This document shows, piece by piece, positions 1 through 5,754 of a DNA stretch of 6,670 nucleotides. The notes under the pieces are model-generated. The model saw nothing but the letters and a program-made list of their open reading frames with translations. It was not told the origin of the DNA and ran no database searches. The position numbers and the translations under genes were made by a program. This DNA comes from Methanobrevibacter sp. (GTDB lineage: Archaea > Methanobacteriota > Methanobacteria > Methanobacteriales > Methanobacteriaceae), in contig JAEEWY010000081.1 of the NCBI GenBank assembly GCA_016291275.1, positions 1-6,670 on the forward strand, written 5' to 3'. Every line of letters begins with the position of its first letter. The first letter of the stretch is position 1.

Positions 1-213
1 TGGATCCACTTTATTGTCCTGATGAATCAGGAAACATCCATCCGGCTTCATCATGATTATTCTTTCACCATAATCAAGTTCACTTAATGCACGACCTTCA
101 TAACTGACTCTACAGCATGCAAAAAGCAATATGGTTGCCTTTTTCCTAAGGCCTTCCTCAATAAGCTCATAAGTCTCTTCATAATTAGGATTTTCTAAAA
201 TTTTGTATTTCAT
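1..213 (-). CDS. nucS: Endonuclease NucS/EndoMS, N-terminal part (cut by window edge)
   Basis: NucS is an archaeal and actinobacterial endonuclease that acts on mismatched or branched DNA and works with the PCNA sliding clamp. Only the first 71 residues are visible; the reading frame runs open off the left edge. What is seen: an N-terminal segment beginning MKYKILENPN, then CCRVSYEGRA (about residues 33-42), GERIIMMKPDG (49-59) and FLIHQD (61-66). This is the family signature of the N-terminal DNA-binding/dimerisation domain (C-x-V-x-Y-x-GRA, KPDG, VHQ). The RecB-like nuclease domain with the catalytic residues lies outside the window, so its integrity cannot be judged. The ATG at 213 is chosen because family members begin a similar distance before the GRA motif. 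No clear Shine-Dalgarno site precedes it. The gene is divergent from the MATE gene. The family call is firm; completeness is unknown. Confidence 0.88.
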   Translation of the reverse strand, partial: MKYKILENPNYEETYELIEEGLRKKATILLFACCRVSYEGRALSELDYGERIIMMKPDGCFLIHQDNKVDP

Positions 214-361
214 TTTATCAGTTTTAAGTTTTATAAATAGTAAATTTTTATCAAATAGTTTGTTTTATTTTCAATAATCAATATTTGTTTTTATTTTTTA
301 TAAATTTAATCAATTTATTACTTTTTTATGAATTTTTCAAAATTAATAATATCCTTAACAT

Positions 362-369
362 TTTATATA
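362..369 (+). promoter_or_regulatory. Candidate TATA box for the MATE transporter gene
   Basis: TTTATATA closely matches the archaeal TATA consensus. Transcription would be expected about 25 bases downstream, near 388-393, giving a 5' leader of roughly 20 bases that still includes the AGGA ribosome site at 396-399. A second TA-rich stretch (ATTTATATATAA at 375-386) is too close to the gene to leave room for the ribosome site. Inferred from position and consensus only. Confidence 0.45.
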
Positions 370-395
370 GGACTATTTATATATAATTAATAGTT

Positions 396-399
396 AGGA
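396..399 (+). promoter_or_regulatory. Ribosome binding site that decides the MATE start
   Basis: AGGA is the only Shine-Dalgarno-like site before the MATE gene. It lies one base from the ATG at 401, too close to serve it, but ten bases from the in-frame ATG at 410 and sixteen from the ATG at 416. This favours 410 as the start. Confidence 0.45.
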
Positions 400-409
400 A
401 ATGATTATT

Positions 410-1786
410 ATGGAAATGAATGAAAATGTTGAAATGATTACAGGAGACCCTAAGAAAGCTATTAATAAGCTTGCTTGGCCTATGATAGCAAGTATGTTTT
501 TAATTTTCTTAAATAATATTGTGGATAGTATTTGGGTAGCAGGATTAGGGCCTGCTCCTTTGGCAGCACTTGGATATGTAACTCCATTGTTTATGGTGCT
601 TGTAGGATTTGGAAATGGTATAGGTGCTGGTGCAACTTCTCTTATTTCTCGTTATATTGGTGCTGAAAAAAGAGATGAGGCAAATAATGCGGCTATTCAC
701 TCTGCTATTTTAAGTGTAATTGTTTCATTGATTCTTACAGTATTTTTCATTTTATCTTTAGAATCCCTATTAAAGATAATGGGTGCAAGTGATGTATTGA
801 AATATGCTATGGATTATGGTATAATTGTGTTTGCTTTCACTGCTCCAATTTTAATCCCTCCTATTTTTGGAGGAGCATTTAGGGCAGAAGGAGATGTAAA
901 AAGAGCCACTTTGCCTATTGCTATTGTAGCTATTATCAATATGGTTTTAGACCCAATATTCATTTACACATTTGGTTGGGGAGTTTCAGGTGCAGCTCTT
1001 GCAACAGGCTTATCTCCTCTATTTGCTATTCTAATGATGTTATATTGGATTTTCATTAAGAAAGATACATACTTATCATATAACAAGAAAGATTTCCATA
1101 ATAATTTTAAAATGTATAAGGATATTCTAGTTGTAGGAATTCCAGCAAGCTTGGAACAATTGATCATGGCAGCTCTTGCAGTTACCGTCAATTATATGCT
1201 CACTTTGGTTTCCGGTTCAGTTGCAGTGGCTGTTTATACTGCAGGATGGAGAATCATTTCATTAGGTTTGCTTCCAGCTATTGGTGTTGGAACTGCTGCA
1301 ATTACCGTTGCTGGTGTTGCATATGGTGCTAAAAAGTATGAAAACATTAGAACTGCTTGCAGATATTCCGTTAAGCTAGGTCTAATCTCATCCATTATAG
1401 TTTGCATATTGCTCTTTGTATTTGCAAATCAAGTTGCATTCATATTCTCCTATTCAGAGGCAAGCTCACATCTTGAACCGTTGATTGCTTCATTCATACA
1501 ATTGATGTGCCTATTCATATTGTATGTTCCATTCGGTGCAAGTGCAGGAAATGTATTCCAAGGGCTTGGAAAAGGAACAACTTCCTTTATTTTAACCACA
1601 TTCAGGGAATTTGTACTTGTATTGATATTCGCATATCTTTTAGGATTTGTATTCAATATGGGAGAGCGTGGAATTTATTACGGTATGCTTTTAGGCGGTT
1701 TCCTTGGTTCTGTAATAGCTTATGGATACATTGAACTCTATGTAGACAGATTGATTAAGGGAAAAGTTAAAGGAAGCGAAATTTAG
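410..1786 (+). CDS. MATE-family multidrug/organic cation exporter
   Basis: Membrane antiporter expected to export cationic drugs or metabolites in exchange for Na+ or H+. From the ATG at 410 it has 458 residues, the usual MATE size, and hydrophobicity suggests twelve membrane helices in two homologous halves. Visible family features: helix 1 with an acidic residue in NNIVDSIWVAGLG (Asp39), the N-lobe signature GIGAGATSLISRYIGA (about 70-85), FRAEGD (157-162), and IINMVLDPIFI with Asn177 and Asp181. The C-lobe repeat starts near 237 (LVVGIPASLEQ), with VGTAAITVAGVAYGA (293-307). Asp39, Asn177 and Asp181 correspond by context to cation-site residues of the archaeal PfMATE, so the pump looks intact. 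An in-frame ATG at 401 would add three residues; it is rejected because the AGGA site would then be one base away. It stands alone, with a T-rich terminator behind it. The substrate cannot be told. Confidence 0.93.
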   Translation: MEMNENVEMITGDPKKAINKLAWPMIASMFLIFLNNIVDSIWVAGLGPAPLAALGYVTPLFMVLVGFGNGIGAGATSLISRYIGAEKRDEANNAAIHSAILSVIVSLILTVFFILSLESLLKIMGASDVLKYAMDYGIIVFAFTAPILIPPIFGGAFRAEGDVKRATLPIAIVAIINMVLDPIFIYTFGWGVSGAALATGLSPLFAILMMLYWIFIKKDTYLSYNKKDFHNNFKMYKDILVVGIPASLEQLIMAALAVTVNYMLTLVSGSVAVAVYTAGWRIISLGLLPAIGVGTAAITVAGVAYGAKKYENIRTACRYSVKLGLISSIIVCILLFVFANQVAFIFSYSEASSHLEPLIASFIQLMCLFILYVPFGASAGNVFQGLGKGTTSFILTTFREFVLVLIFAYLLGFVFNMGERGIYYGMLLGGFLGSVIAYGYIELYVDRLIKGKVKGSEI

Positions 1787-1806
1787 CTTTAACTTTTCAA
1801 ATTCTA

Positions 1807-1821
1807 TTTTTTATTCTTTTT
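1807..1821 (+). terminator. Oligo-T terminator after the MATE gene
   Basis: Two T-runs (TTTTTT at 1807-1812 and CTTTTT at 1816-1821) lie 21 to 35 bases after the MATE stop. Archaeal RNA polymerase terminates at such runs on the non-template strand without needing a hairpin. No strong stem precedes them. Confidence 0.5.
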
Positions 1822-1893
1822 GATTTGTATTCTTTAAAAGTCATTTATTTTATTTAAAATACTTAATCTGGTAATATAAACTTTTTTAAATGA

Positions 1894-1901
1894 TTTTATA
1901 C
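1894..1901 (+). promoter_or_regulatory. Candidate TATA box for the amidohydrolase gene
   Basis: TTTTATAC lies 53 bases before the amidohydrolase ATG. Starting about 25 bases downstream would give a leader of roughly 30 bases that includes the AGGCGGT ribosome site. Competing boxes exist: GTAATATAAA at 1871-1880, and TTTATAAT at 1923-1930, which is too close to leave the ribosome site in the message. Low certainty in AT-rich sequence. Confidence 0.3.
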
Positions 1902-1953
1902 AAATTAATTAATAGAAAAATATTTTATAATTTTATTAGGCGGTTAATTTAAT

Positions 1954-2751
1954 ATGCAAAAAGTAATTAATTCTCATTGTCACATTTATCCAGATAAGAT
2001 TGCAGCAAAGGCTGTTAAAGGGATTCGTGATTTTTATGACCTTCACATGTCTTTAAATGGGACTGTAAATGACTTGATTGAAGACGGAAACAAGGTAGGT
2101 GTTTGCCATTATCTTATCCATTCAGTGGCAACAACTCCAAAGCAGGTTCAATCAATCAATGAATTCATCAGCTTTGAGGTCAAATCCCATCCAGACCTTT
2201 TTACAGGTTTTGGAACATTGCATCCGGATAGTGAAGACATTGAAGGTGACTTGGATTACATTATTGAACTTGGCCTTAAAGGTGTGAAAGTTCATCCTGA
2301 TTTCCAGCAATTTGCCTTAAATGAGGAAAAGGCATTTAAGATGGGAGAAGCAATCAATGAAAGAGGATTGCCAATCATGATTCATTGCGGCGATTTCAGA
2401 TATGATTATTCAAATCCTGAACATTTAAAGCCTTTCCTTGAGAAGTTTCCGGATCTCACAGTTATTGGCGCTCATTTTGCAGGATGGAGCATGTGGGAAA
2501 AGGCAACAGAAGAATTGGCAGGAACTCCTAATCTCTTTGTAGATTGCAGTTCAAGCCTATATGCATTGTCTCCTGAAACTGCAAAGGATTTGATTCATGC
2601 ATACGGTGCAGATAAGGTCTTATGGGCAACTGATTTTCCGATGTGGGAATCAACAAGTGAGATGGATATGTTCAATAAAATCGATTTAACCGAAGAAGAG
2701 CGAAATTTAATTCTTTATGAAAATGCAGCTAAACTTTTAGGTTTAAAATAA
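1954..2751 (+). CDS. Metal-dependent amidohydrolase-related TIM-barrel protein
   Basis: A 265-residue cytoplasmic enzyme of the amidohydrolase-2 type, a group that includes ACMSD-like decarboxylases and various hydrolases and hydratases. Visible in order: the beta-1 metal motif HCH (His8, His10) just after the start; GVKVHPDFQ (110-118); IMIHCGDF with His144; VIGAHFAGW with His174; VDCSS (196-200); and the distal acidic ligand in WATDFPMW (Asp227). Together these give the two histidines of HxH, two further barrel histidines and the final aspartate expected of a zinc or other divalent-metal site, so the enzyme appears catalytically complete. The short length and HCH start fit the compact amidohydrolase-2 branch and argue against urease- or dihydroorotase-like members. 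The start is supported by AGGCGGT at 1938-1944, nine bases before the ATG. It sits between two T-rich regions and may be its own transcript. The substrate and reaction (hydrolysis or decarboxylation) cannot be deduced. Confidence 0.85.
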   Translation: MQKVINSHCHIYPDKIAAKAVKGIRDFYDLHMSLNGTVNDLIEDGNKVGVCHYLIHSVATTPKQVQSINEFISFEVKSHPDLFTGFGTLHPDSEDIEGDLDYIIELGLKGVKVHPDFQQFALNEEKAFKMGEAINERGLPIMIHCGDFRYDYSNPEHLKPFLEKFPDLTVIGAHFAGWSMWEKATEELAGTPNLFVDCSSSLYALSPETAKDLIHAYGADKVLWATDFPMWESTSEMDMFNKIDLTEEERNLILYENAAKLLGLK

Positions 2752-2774
2752 AAATAAGCACTAAACGATAAGTA

Positions 2775-2826
2775 TTTTTTTAGCTGCTATTTTTCATTCT
2801 TATTTTTTCTTATTTTTCTAATTTTT
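2775..2826 (+). terminator. Multiple oligo-T terminator tract after the amidohydrolase
   Basis: Five runs of five to seven T (2775-2781, 2790-2794, 2803-2808, 2813-2817, 2822-2826) fill the spacer before the next gene. This is a strong archaeal-style terminator for the amidohydrolase transcript. It also forms a pyrimidine-rich stretch directly against the next start codon, which is unusual because it leaves no room for an ordinary ribosome site there. Confidence 0.5.
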
Positions 2827-3843
2827 ATGGTAGATATCATGTTTGATGTAGAAGCTATTGAAGCAGAGTATTTTACTTTAGATGAGTTTAAATTCAATAA
2901 TGGAGAAGTCTTGAAGGATGCAAAAGTTGAATACATTACCTTTGGAACTCCACAGTATGATGATAATGGAATCATTTCAAATGCTGTAATTTACTTCCAC
3001 GGTTCAAGTGGCAGCTGTTACTCTGCAAGACGCATTTCTGAAGATATGGGCAGTGGAGAGATATTTGATACAGATAAATTCTTCTTCATTTCAGTCAGTG
3101 CTTTAGGATGTCCTGGTTCTGCAAGTCCCTCAACAACTGGTCTTATGAATAGGTTTCCAGAGTATGATGTTGAAGATATGGTAAACTTCCAAAAGCAGTT
3201 CATTGAAGAGAAATTCGGAATTACTCATGTGAAAGGGTTAATAGGAAACTCAATGGGTGGTTTTGAAGTCTTGACTTGGGGTTGCGTTTATCCTGATTCA
3301 GTTGACTTCATCATTTCTCTTGTAAGCAGCTTTAAGGTAGGTGGACATAACTTTGCATTAAGCAAGATCATGAATAACATTTTGGAGTCAGACCCTGATT
3401 ATAATGATGGAGCTTATGATTTGCCCCTTTCAGACTCATTGAAGAGAAGCTTAAAGCTTTCATCAGATGCAATGTATTGCTATGGATTGTCAAGAGAGGA
3501 ATACAGGAACAATATGACAAATGAGGAAATTGAACTTGCTATGGCTGAATTTGCTGAAGAAAGCTTAGAGGAAGATCCTAACGATTTGATTTATATGAAT
3601 AACTCTTCCTTAGACTATGATTTGACTGACCAGTTGGAAAATATAACTGCTAAAGTATTGATTATAGCGATTAATCAGGACCAATACTTCCCACCAAATC
3701 TTGATGCAATTCCAATGAGCAAAATGATTAAGGATAACAAATTGCTTATTTTTGACTCTTGCATGGGTCATGTAGGTTCTAATGAATTGTTTAAGGTAAA
3801 AGAGGATTTGGAAGAGTTCATTAAAGAATTTAGAGACATTTAA
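2827..3843 (+). CDS. Alpha/beta-hydrolase, MetX (homoserine acyltransferase)-like, substrate unknown
   Basis: A 338-residue soluble alpha/beta-hydrolase of the MetX branch. Visible: an N-terminal strand region resembling MetX (NNGEVLKDAKVEYITFGTP, 24-42); the oxyanion segment YFHGSSGS (56-63); GCPGSASPSTTG (94-105), matching the MetX GxxGSTGPSS region; the nucleophile elbow GNSMGG with Ser142; DPDYNDGAYD (189-198); DLIYMNNSSLDYDL (253-266); the acid in NQDQYFPP (Asp285); and the base in CMGHVGSNE (His315). The catalytic triad is therefore complete. In the cap, however, the arginine/tyrosine motif of true homoserine acetyltransferases (AR-x-IA-x-LTY) is not evident: the corresponding stretch reads SLKRSLKLSSDAMY. 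I therefore do not call it metX; it could be a hydrolase or another acyltransferase. The start is uncertain: no Shine-Dalgarno precedes 2827, and a second in-frame ATG at 2839 has a weak GGTAGAT before it. A GNAT gene follows 35 bases later, probably in the same operon. Confidence 0.85.
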   Translation: MVDIMFDVEAIEAEYFTLDEFKFNNGEVLKDAKVEYITFGTPQYDDNGIISNAVIYFHGSSGSCYSARRISEDMGSGEIFDTDKFFFISVSALGCPGSASPSTTGLMNRFPEYDVEDMVNFQKQFIEEKFGITHVKGLIGNSMGGFEVLTWGCVYPDSVDFIISLVSSFKVGGHNFALSKIMNNILESDPDYNDGAYDLPLSDSLKRSLKLSSDAMYCYGLSREEYRNNMTNEEIELAMAEFAEESLEEDPNDLIYMNNSSLDYDLTDQLENITAKVLIIAINQDQYFPPNLDAIPMSKMIKDNKLLIFDSCMGHVGSNELFKVKEDLEEFIKEFRDI

Positions 3844-3878
3844 AATGTTAGAATATTTAGATATTTTAAGGTGTTTTA

Positions 3879-4283
3879 ATGGAAATAACTTACAAAGATA
3901 TTCATGATTTTACAGAAGAAGATTTAAAAGACCTGTTCCTATCAGTTGACTGGTCTTCAGGCCATTTCCCAGACAAACTTGTAATTGCCATGAAAAACTT
4001 CGAAACAGTATGTTCTGCATGGGATGGAGAAAAGCTAGTTGGTATGGTTTGTGCAATGGATGATGGGATAATGACAGCTTATGTCCATTATGTTCTTATC
4101 AGACCGGATTATCAAGGAATGGGAATTGGAAAGGAAATGATGAAAAGAGTGACTGATAAGTATAAGGACTATTTGCGTATTGTAGTTGTTTCCTACAATG
4201 ATGAGATTGAGTTCTATGAGCATTGTGGATTTGAAAAGGCAGATGATGCAAGTCCAATGTTCATTACAGATTTATGGACATAG
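3879..4283 (+). CDS. GNAT-family N-acetyltransferase
   Basis: A 134-residue single-domain GNAT protein, which would transfer an acetyl group from acetyl-CoA to an amine of a small molecule or protein. Visible: a strand segment LVGMVCAM (53-60); YVHYVLIRP (68-76) running into the acetyl-CoA pyrophosphate-binding motif A, RPDYQGMGIG (75-84); the helix KEMMKRV; and the C-terminal FYEHCGFEKA (112-121), the usual motif B tyrosine/GF element. Length and motif order are normal, so it looks intact. The start is well supported by AAGGTG at 3868-3873, five bases before the ATG. It follows the MetX-like gene by 35 bases with no oligo-T run of five, so co-transcription is likely. The pairing of an acyl-handling hydrolase with an acetyltransferase hints at a shared acyl or amine substrate, but this is inference. 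GNAT substrates cannot be predicted from these motifs. Confidence 0.87.
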   Translation: MEITYKDIHDFTEEDLKDLFLSVDWSSGHFPDKLVIAMKNFETVCSAWDGEKLVGMVCAMDDGIMTAYVHYVLIRPDYQGMGIGKEMMKRVTDKYKDYLRIVVVSYNDEIEFYEHCGFEKADDASPMFITDLWT

Positions 4284-4360
4284 TTAAGATTTTAGAAAAA
4301 TATTAAAATTTAAAAATTCATATCTTAATTTAAAAGTATAAGAGATTTAAAGGGATTAAT

Positions 4361-4645
4361 ATGTTAAGTGTTAAAGTTGAGGATTATGGAGAAACTGAAG
4401 ATCAAATGCACTATGTAACTTATAGGGCATCTGGCTTAAGTGAAAAGGAATTGGATTTTTTATTGAATAACTTGGAAGGAGAAACCATAGTGGAAGATGG
4501 TGATTTGCTCCTTAATATATTCTATTCCAGAAAATTCTTCCCATTCGCTTCAGATGATGCACATTTTAAACTTGAAGATTTTATAAAAAGGGAAGAGATT
4601 GAAATGACTTATTTCATTGCAAGCTTCTTGGAAGACATGAAATAA
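4361..4645 (+). CDS. Small acidic protein of unknown function (94 aa)
   Basis: I do not recognise this protein with confidence. It is soluble, with no signal peptide or membrane helix, and acidic, with many Glu and Asp residues. The order suggests a beta-rich N-terminus (MLSVKVEDYG, then MHYVTYRASG at 16-25), a helix (SEKELDFLLNNLEGE, 27-41), a beta hairpin (ETIVEDGDLLLNIFYS, 41-56), and a C-terminal region rich in aromatic residues ending in a helix (TYFIASFLEDMK, 83-94). It has no cysteine pairs or metal motifs. The reading frame is credible because AGGGAT at 4351-4356 lies four bases before the ATG, codon use matches its neighbours, and a T-rich terminator follows. It lies 77 bases after the GNAT gene with no intervening T-run of five, so it may be the last gene of that transcript. 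From memory it resembles short families of unknown function confined to Methanobrevibacter (perhaps the DUF5750 type), which I could not check. Confidence 0.72.
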   Translation: MLSVKVEDYGETEDQMHYVTYRASGLSEKELDFLLNNLEGETIVEDGDLLLNIFYSRKFFPFASDDAHFKLEDFIKREEIEMTYFIASFLEDMK

Positions 4646-4653
4646 GTTTTAAA

Positions 4654-4676
4654 TTTTTTTAAAAAAAGAGTTTTTT
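4654..4676 (+). terminator. Oligo-T terminator after the 94-aa gene
   Basis: A T7 run at 4654-4660, A7 at 4661-4667 and T6 at 4671-4676 begin nine bases after the stop of the 94-aa gene. The A7/T6 pair could form a short A:T stem with a GAG loop. This is a likely end for the rightward transcript. Confidence 0.5.
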
Positions 4677-4683
4677 CATGTTT

Positions 4684-4699
4684 AATTCTTATTAGAATT
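4684..4699. repeat. Small inverted repeat, 6-bp arms
   Basis: AATTCT (4684-4689) and AGAATT (4694-4699) are perfect inverted arms around TATT, followed by TTTAGATTTT. It is a weak hairpin in the convergence zone, possibly a backup terminator for the rightward genes. Short A/T-rich stems arise easily by chance in this composition. Confidence 0.3.
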
Positions 4700-4710
4700 T
4701 TAGATTTTAT

Positions 4711-4750
4711 AAAAAAGAGAAAAGTGATAAAAAGAGTAATTCTTTTTATC
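4711..4750 (-). terminator. Hairpin terminator between convergent genes, 10-bp perfect arms
   Basis: GATAAAAAGA (4726-4735) and TCTTTTTATC (4741-4750) are perfect inverted arms around a 5-base loop. Read on the minus strand, the hairpin starts 21 bases after the nadA stop and is followed directly by ACTTTTCTCTTTTTT (4725-4711), giving the stem-then-T-run layout of an intrinsic terminator for nadA. On the plus strand the sequence after the stem is also T-rich, so it could work in both directions between the convergent transcripts. Confidence 0.6.
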
Positions 4751-4770
4751 TAATTGTTTATTTACTATTT

Positions 4771-5685
4771 TTATTTAGATGCTTCTAGCATTCTTTCTAC
4801 AGCATTGATTGATTTTTCAGCTATTTCATCAGGGACGATAATTTTAGGTTCTTCATTTATTAAGCAGTCCCTTACTTTTTCCAATGTGTGGAGTTTCATG
4901 GTTTTACAAATAGCTCCTTCAAGCAATGGGTAGTAGGTTTTGTCTGGACACTCTGATTTAAGTCTTGTAATCATGTCAACTTCGGTTCCAATGACAAATT
5001 CCTTATCCGGGCTGTCCCTTACATGTGCAAGCATTCCACCAGTACTTAAGACATAATCTGCCATTTCCTGAACCTCTTTGTTGGATTCAGGGTGAATTAA
5101 GATGTCTACACCAGGATATTTTTTCCTTGCATCTTCAATGTCCTCTTTGTGGAATAGCTTGTGAACATAACAGTGTCCGTCACCTGGAATAGGAATGATC
5201 TTTTTGTCAGTGAATGGCTGAACGAATTCTCCAAGATTGGTATCTGGTCCAAAGAGAATTGTGTCTTCTTCTAAGCTTGCTACAACCTTTTTTACATTTC
5301 CAGAAGTACAGAGAATGTCGGATTCCGCTTTTGCTTCACCAAGGCTGTTTACATATAAGCAGACTGCAGCATCAGGATATTTTGCTTTTGCTTCTCTGAC
5401 TTGCTTTCCAGTAAGCATATGTGCCATAGGGCATTCTGCATCGATATCTGGGATTAAAACCTTTTTATCAGGGTTTAGCATATATGCAGTTTCTGCCATA
5501 AAGTCTACTCCGCAGAAGACAATGATGTCCCTATCTTCCACTTCTGCAGCCTTATTACATAATTCTAAAGAGTCTCCAAGGAAATCAGCTATTTCCTGAA
5601 TTTCTTTTGGTTGGTAGTTATGTGCGAGTATAATCGCATTCTTTTCTTCTTTCAATTGAATAATTTCTTTCTGTAATTCATTCAT
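4771..5685 (-). CDS. nadA: Quinolinate synthase NadA
   Basis: NadA is a [4Fe-4S] enzyme of the cytoplasm that condenses iminoaspartate with dihydroxyacetone phosphate to give quinolinate, the first ring intermediate of de novo NAD synthesis. The 304 residues match the compact archaeal/Thermotoga form. Visible: AHNYQ with His22 and Tyr24; FLGDSLEL (35-42); the cluster ligand Cys85 in DAECPMA; YVNS with Tyr111 and Asn113; CTSGN with Ser128; GPDTNLG (146-152); the second ligand Cys172 in GHCYVH; HPES with His198 and Glu200; STGGM (214-218); GTEVDMI (233-239); and the third ligand Cys260 in EGAICKTMK. All three iron-sulfur cysteines and the substrate-site residues are present, so it should be active. 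The ATG at 5685 is supported by AAGAGGGA (5698-5691), five bases upstream. No nadC or aspartate oxidase/dehydrogenase gene is adjacent in this window, so iminoaspartate must come from elsewhere. Confidence 0.97.
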   Translation of the reverse strand: MNELQKEIIQLKEEKNAIILAHNYQPKEIQEIADFLGDSLELCNKAAEVEDRDIIVFCGVDFMAETAYMLNPDKKVLIPDIDAECPMAHMLTGKQVREAKAKYPDAAVCLYVNSLGEAKAESDILCTSGNVKKVVASLEEDTILFGPDTNLGEFVQPFTDKKIIPIPGDGHCYVHKLFHKEDIEDARKKYPGVDILIHPESNKEVQEMADYVLSTGGMLAHVRDSPDKEFVIGTEVDMITRLKSECPDKTYYPLLEGAICKTMKLHTLEKVRDCLINEEPKIIVPDEIAEKSINAVERMLEASK

Positions 5686-5726
5686 TTTTATCCCTCTTTA
5701 CAATGGGATTAGTATAATATTTTAAG

Positions 5727-5736
5727 TTATATATTA
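5727..5736 (-). promoter_or_regulatory. Candidate TATA box for nadA
   Basis: On the minus strand this reads TAATATATAA, a good archaeal TATA-like box, about 46 bases before the nadA ATG. The expected start, near 5705, leaves a leader of about 20 bases containing the AAGAGGGA ribosome site. An oligo-T run just upstream (minus strand, 5761-5755) would separate this unit from mscS. No clear operator palindrome was seen. Confidence 0.45.
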
Positions 5737-5754
5737 TCTTTATACTTTTTTCTT

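Larger units (their letters stand above)
214..409. promoter_or_regulatory. AT-rich divergent intergenic region with promoters for nucS and the MATE gene
   Basis: This spacer between two divergent genes is almost entirely A and T and holds no credible reading frame or RNA gene. It must carry the promoters of both genes. On the minus strand there are TATA-like stretches at about 230-237 (TTTATAAA) and 243-252 (within TGATAAAAATTTA), either of which could serve nucS. The first lies so close to the nucS ATG that it would give a leaderless mRNA or a start inside the gene; the second would give a very short leader. For the plus strand the best box is listed separately. In sequence this AT-rich, box assignment is uncertain. 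Confidence 0.5.

Noticed and set aside
214..409. AT-rich divergent region as a possible replication origin
   Set aside because: No origin recognition box repeats and no cdc6/orc1 gene; the AT content is typical of every spacer in this window.
964..1191. Minus-strand open frames inside the MATE gene (964-1191 and 1450-1656)
   Set aside because: Shadows of the MATE coding frame; no independent start signals or protein features.
1787..1953. Possible small RNA or riboswitch in the spacer before the amidohydrolase
   Set aside because: The sequence is almost pure A/T with no G/C-bearing stems or known riboswitch core; only T-runs, TATA-like boxes and a ribosome site were seen.
2827..3843. Naming this gene metX (homoserine O-acetyltransferase)
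   Set aside because: The fold and triad fit, but the conserved cap Arg/Tyr motif of the true enzyme is not visible, and no methionine or cysteine biosynthesis gene is nearby.
4654..4667. T7A7 palindrome as a protein-binding operator
   Set aside because: Homopolymer runs are common here, and its position just after a stop codon fits termination better.
5237..5599. 120-residue open frame on the plus strand inside nadA
   Set aside because: It is exactly antisense to a well-conserved nadA with all its motifs. Its composition is rich in Ser/Phe/Ala in the way produced by the complementary strand. No ribosome site.
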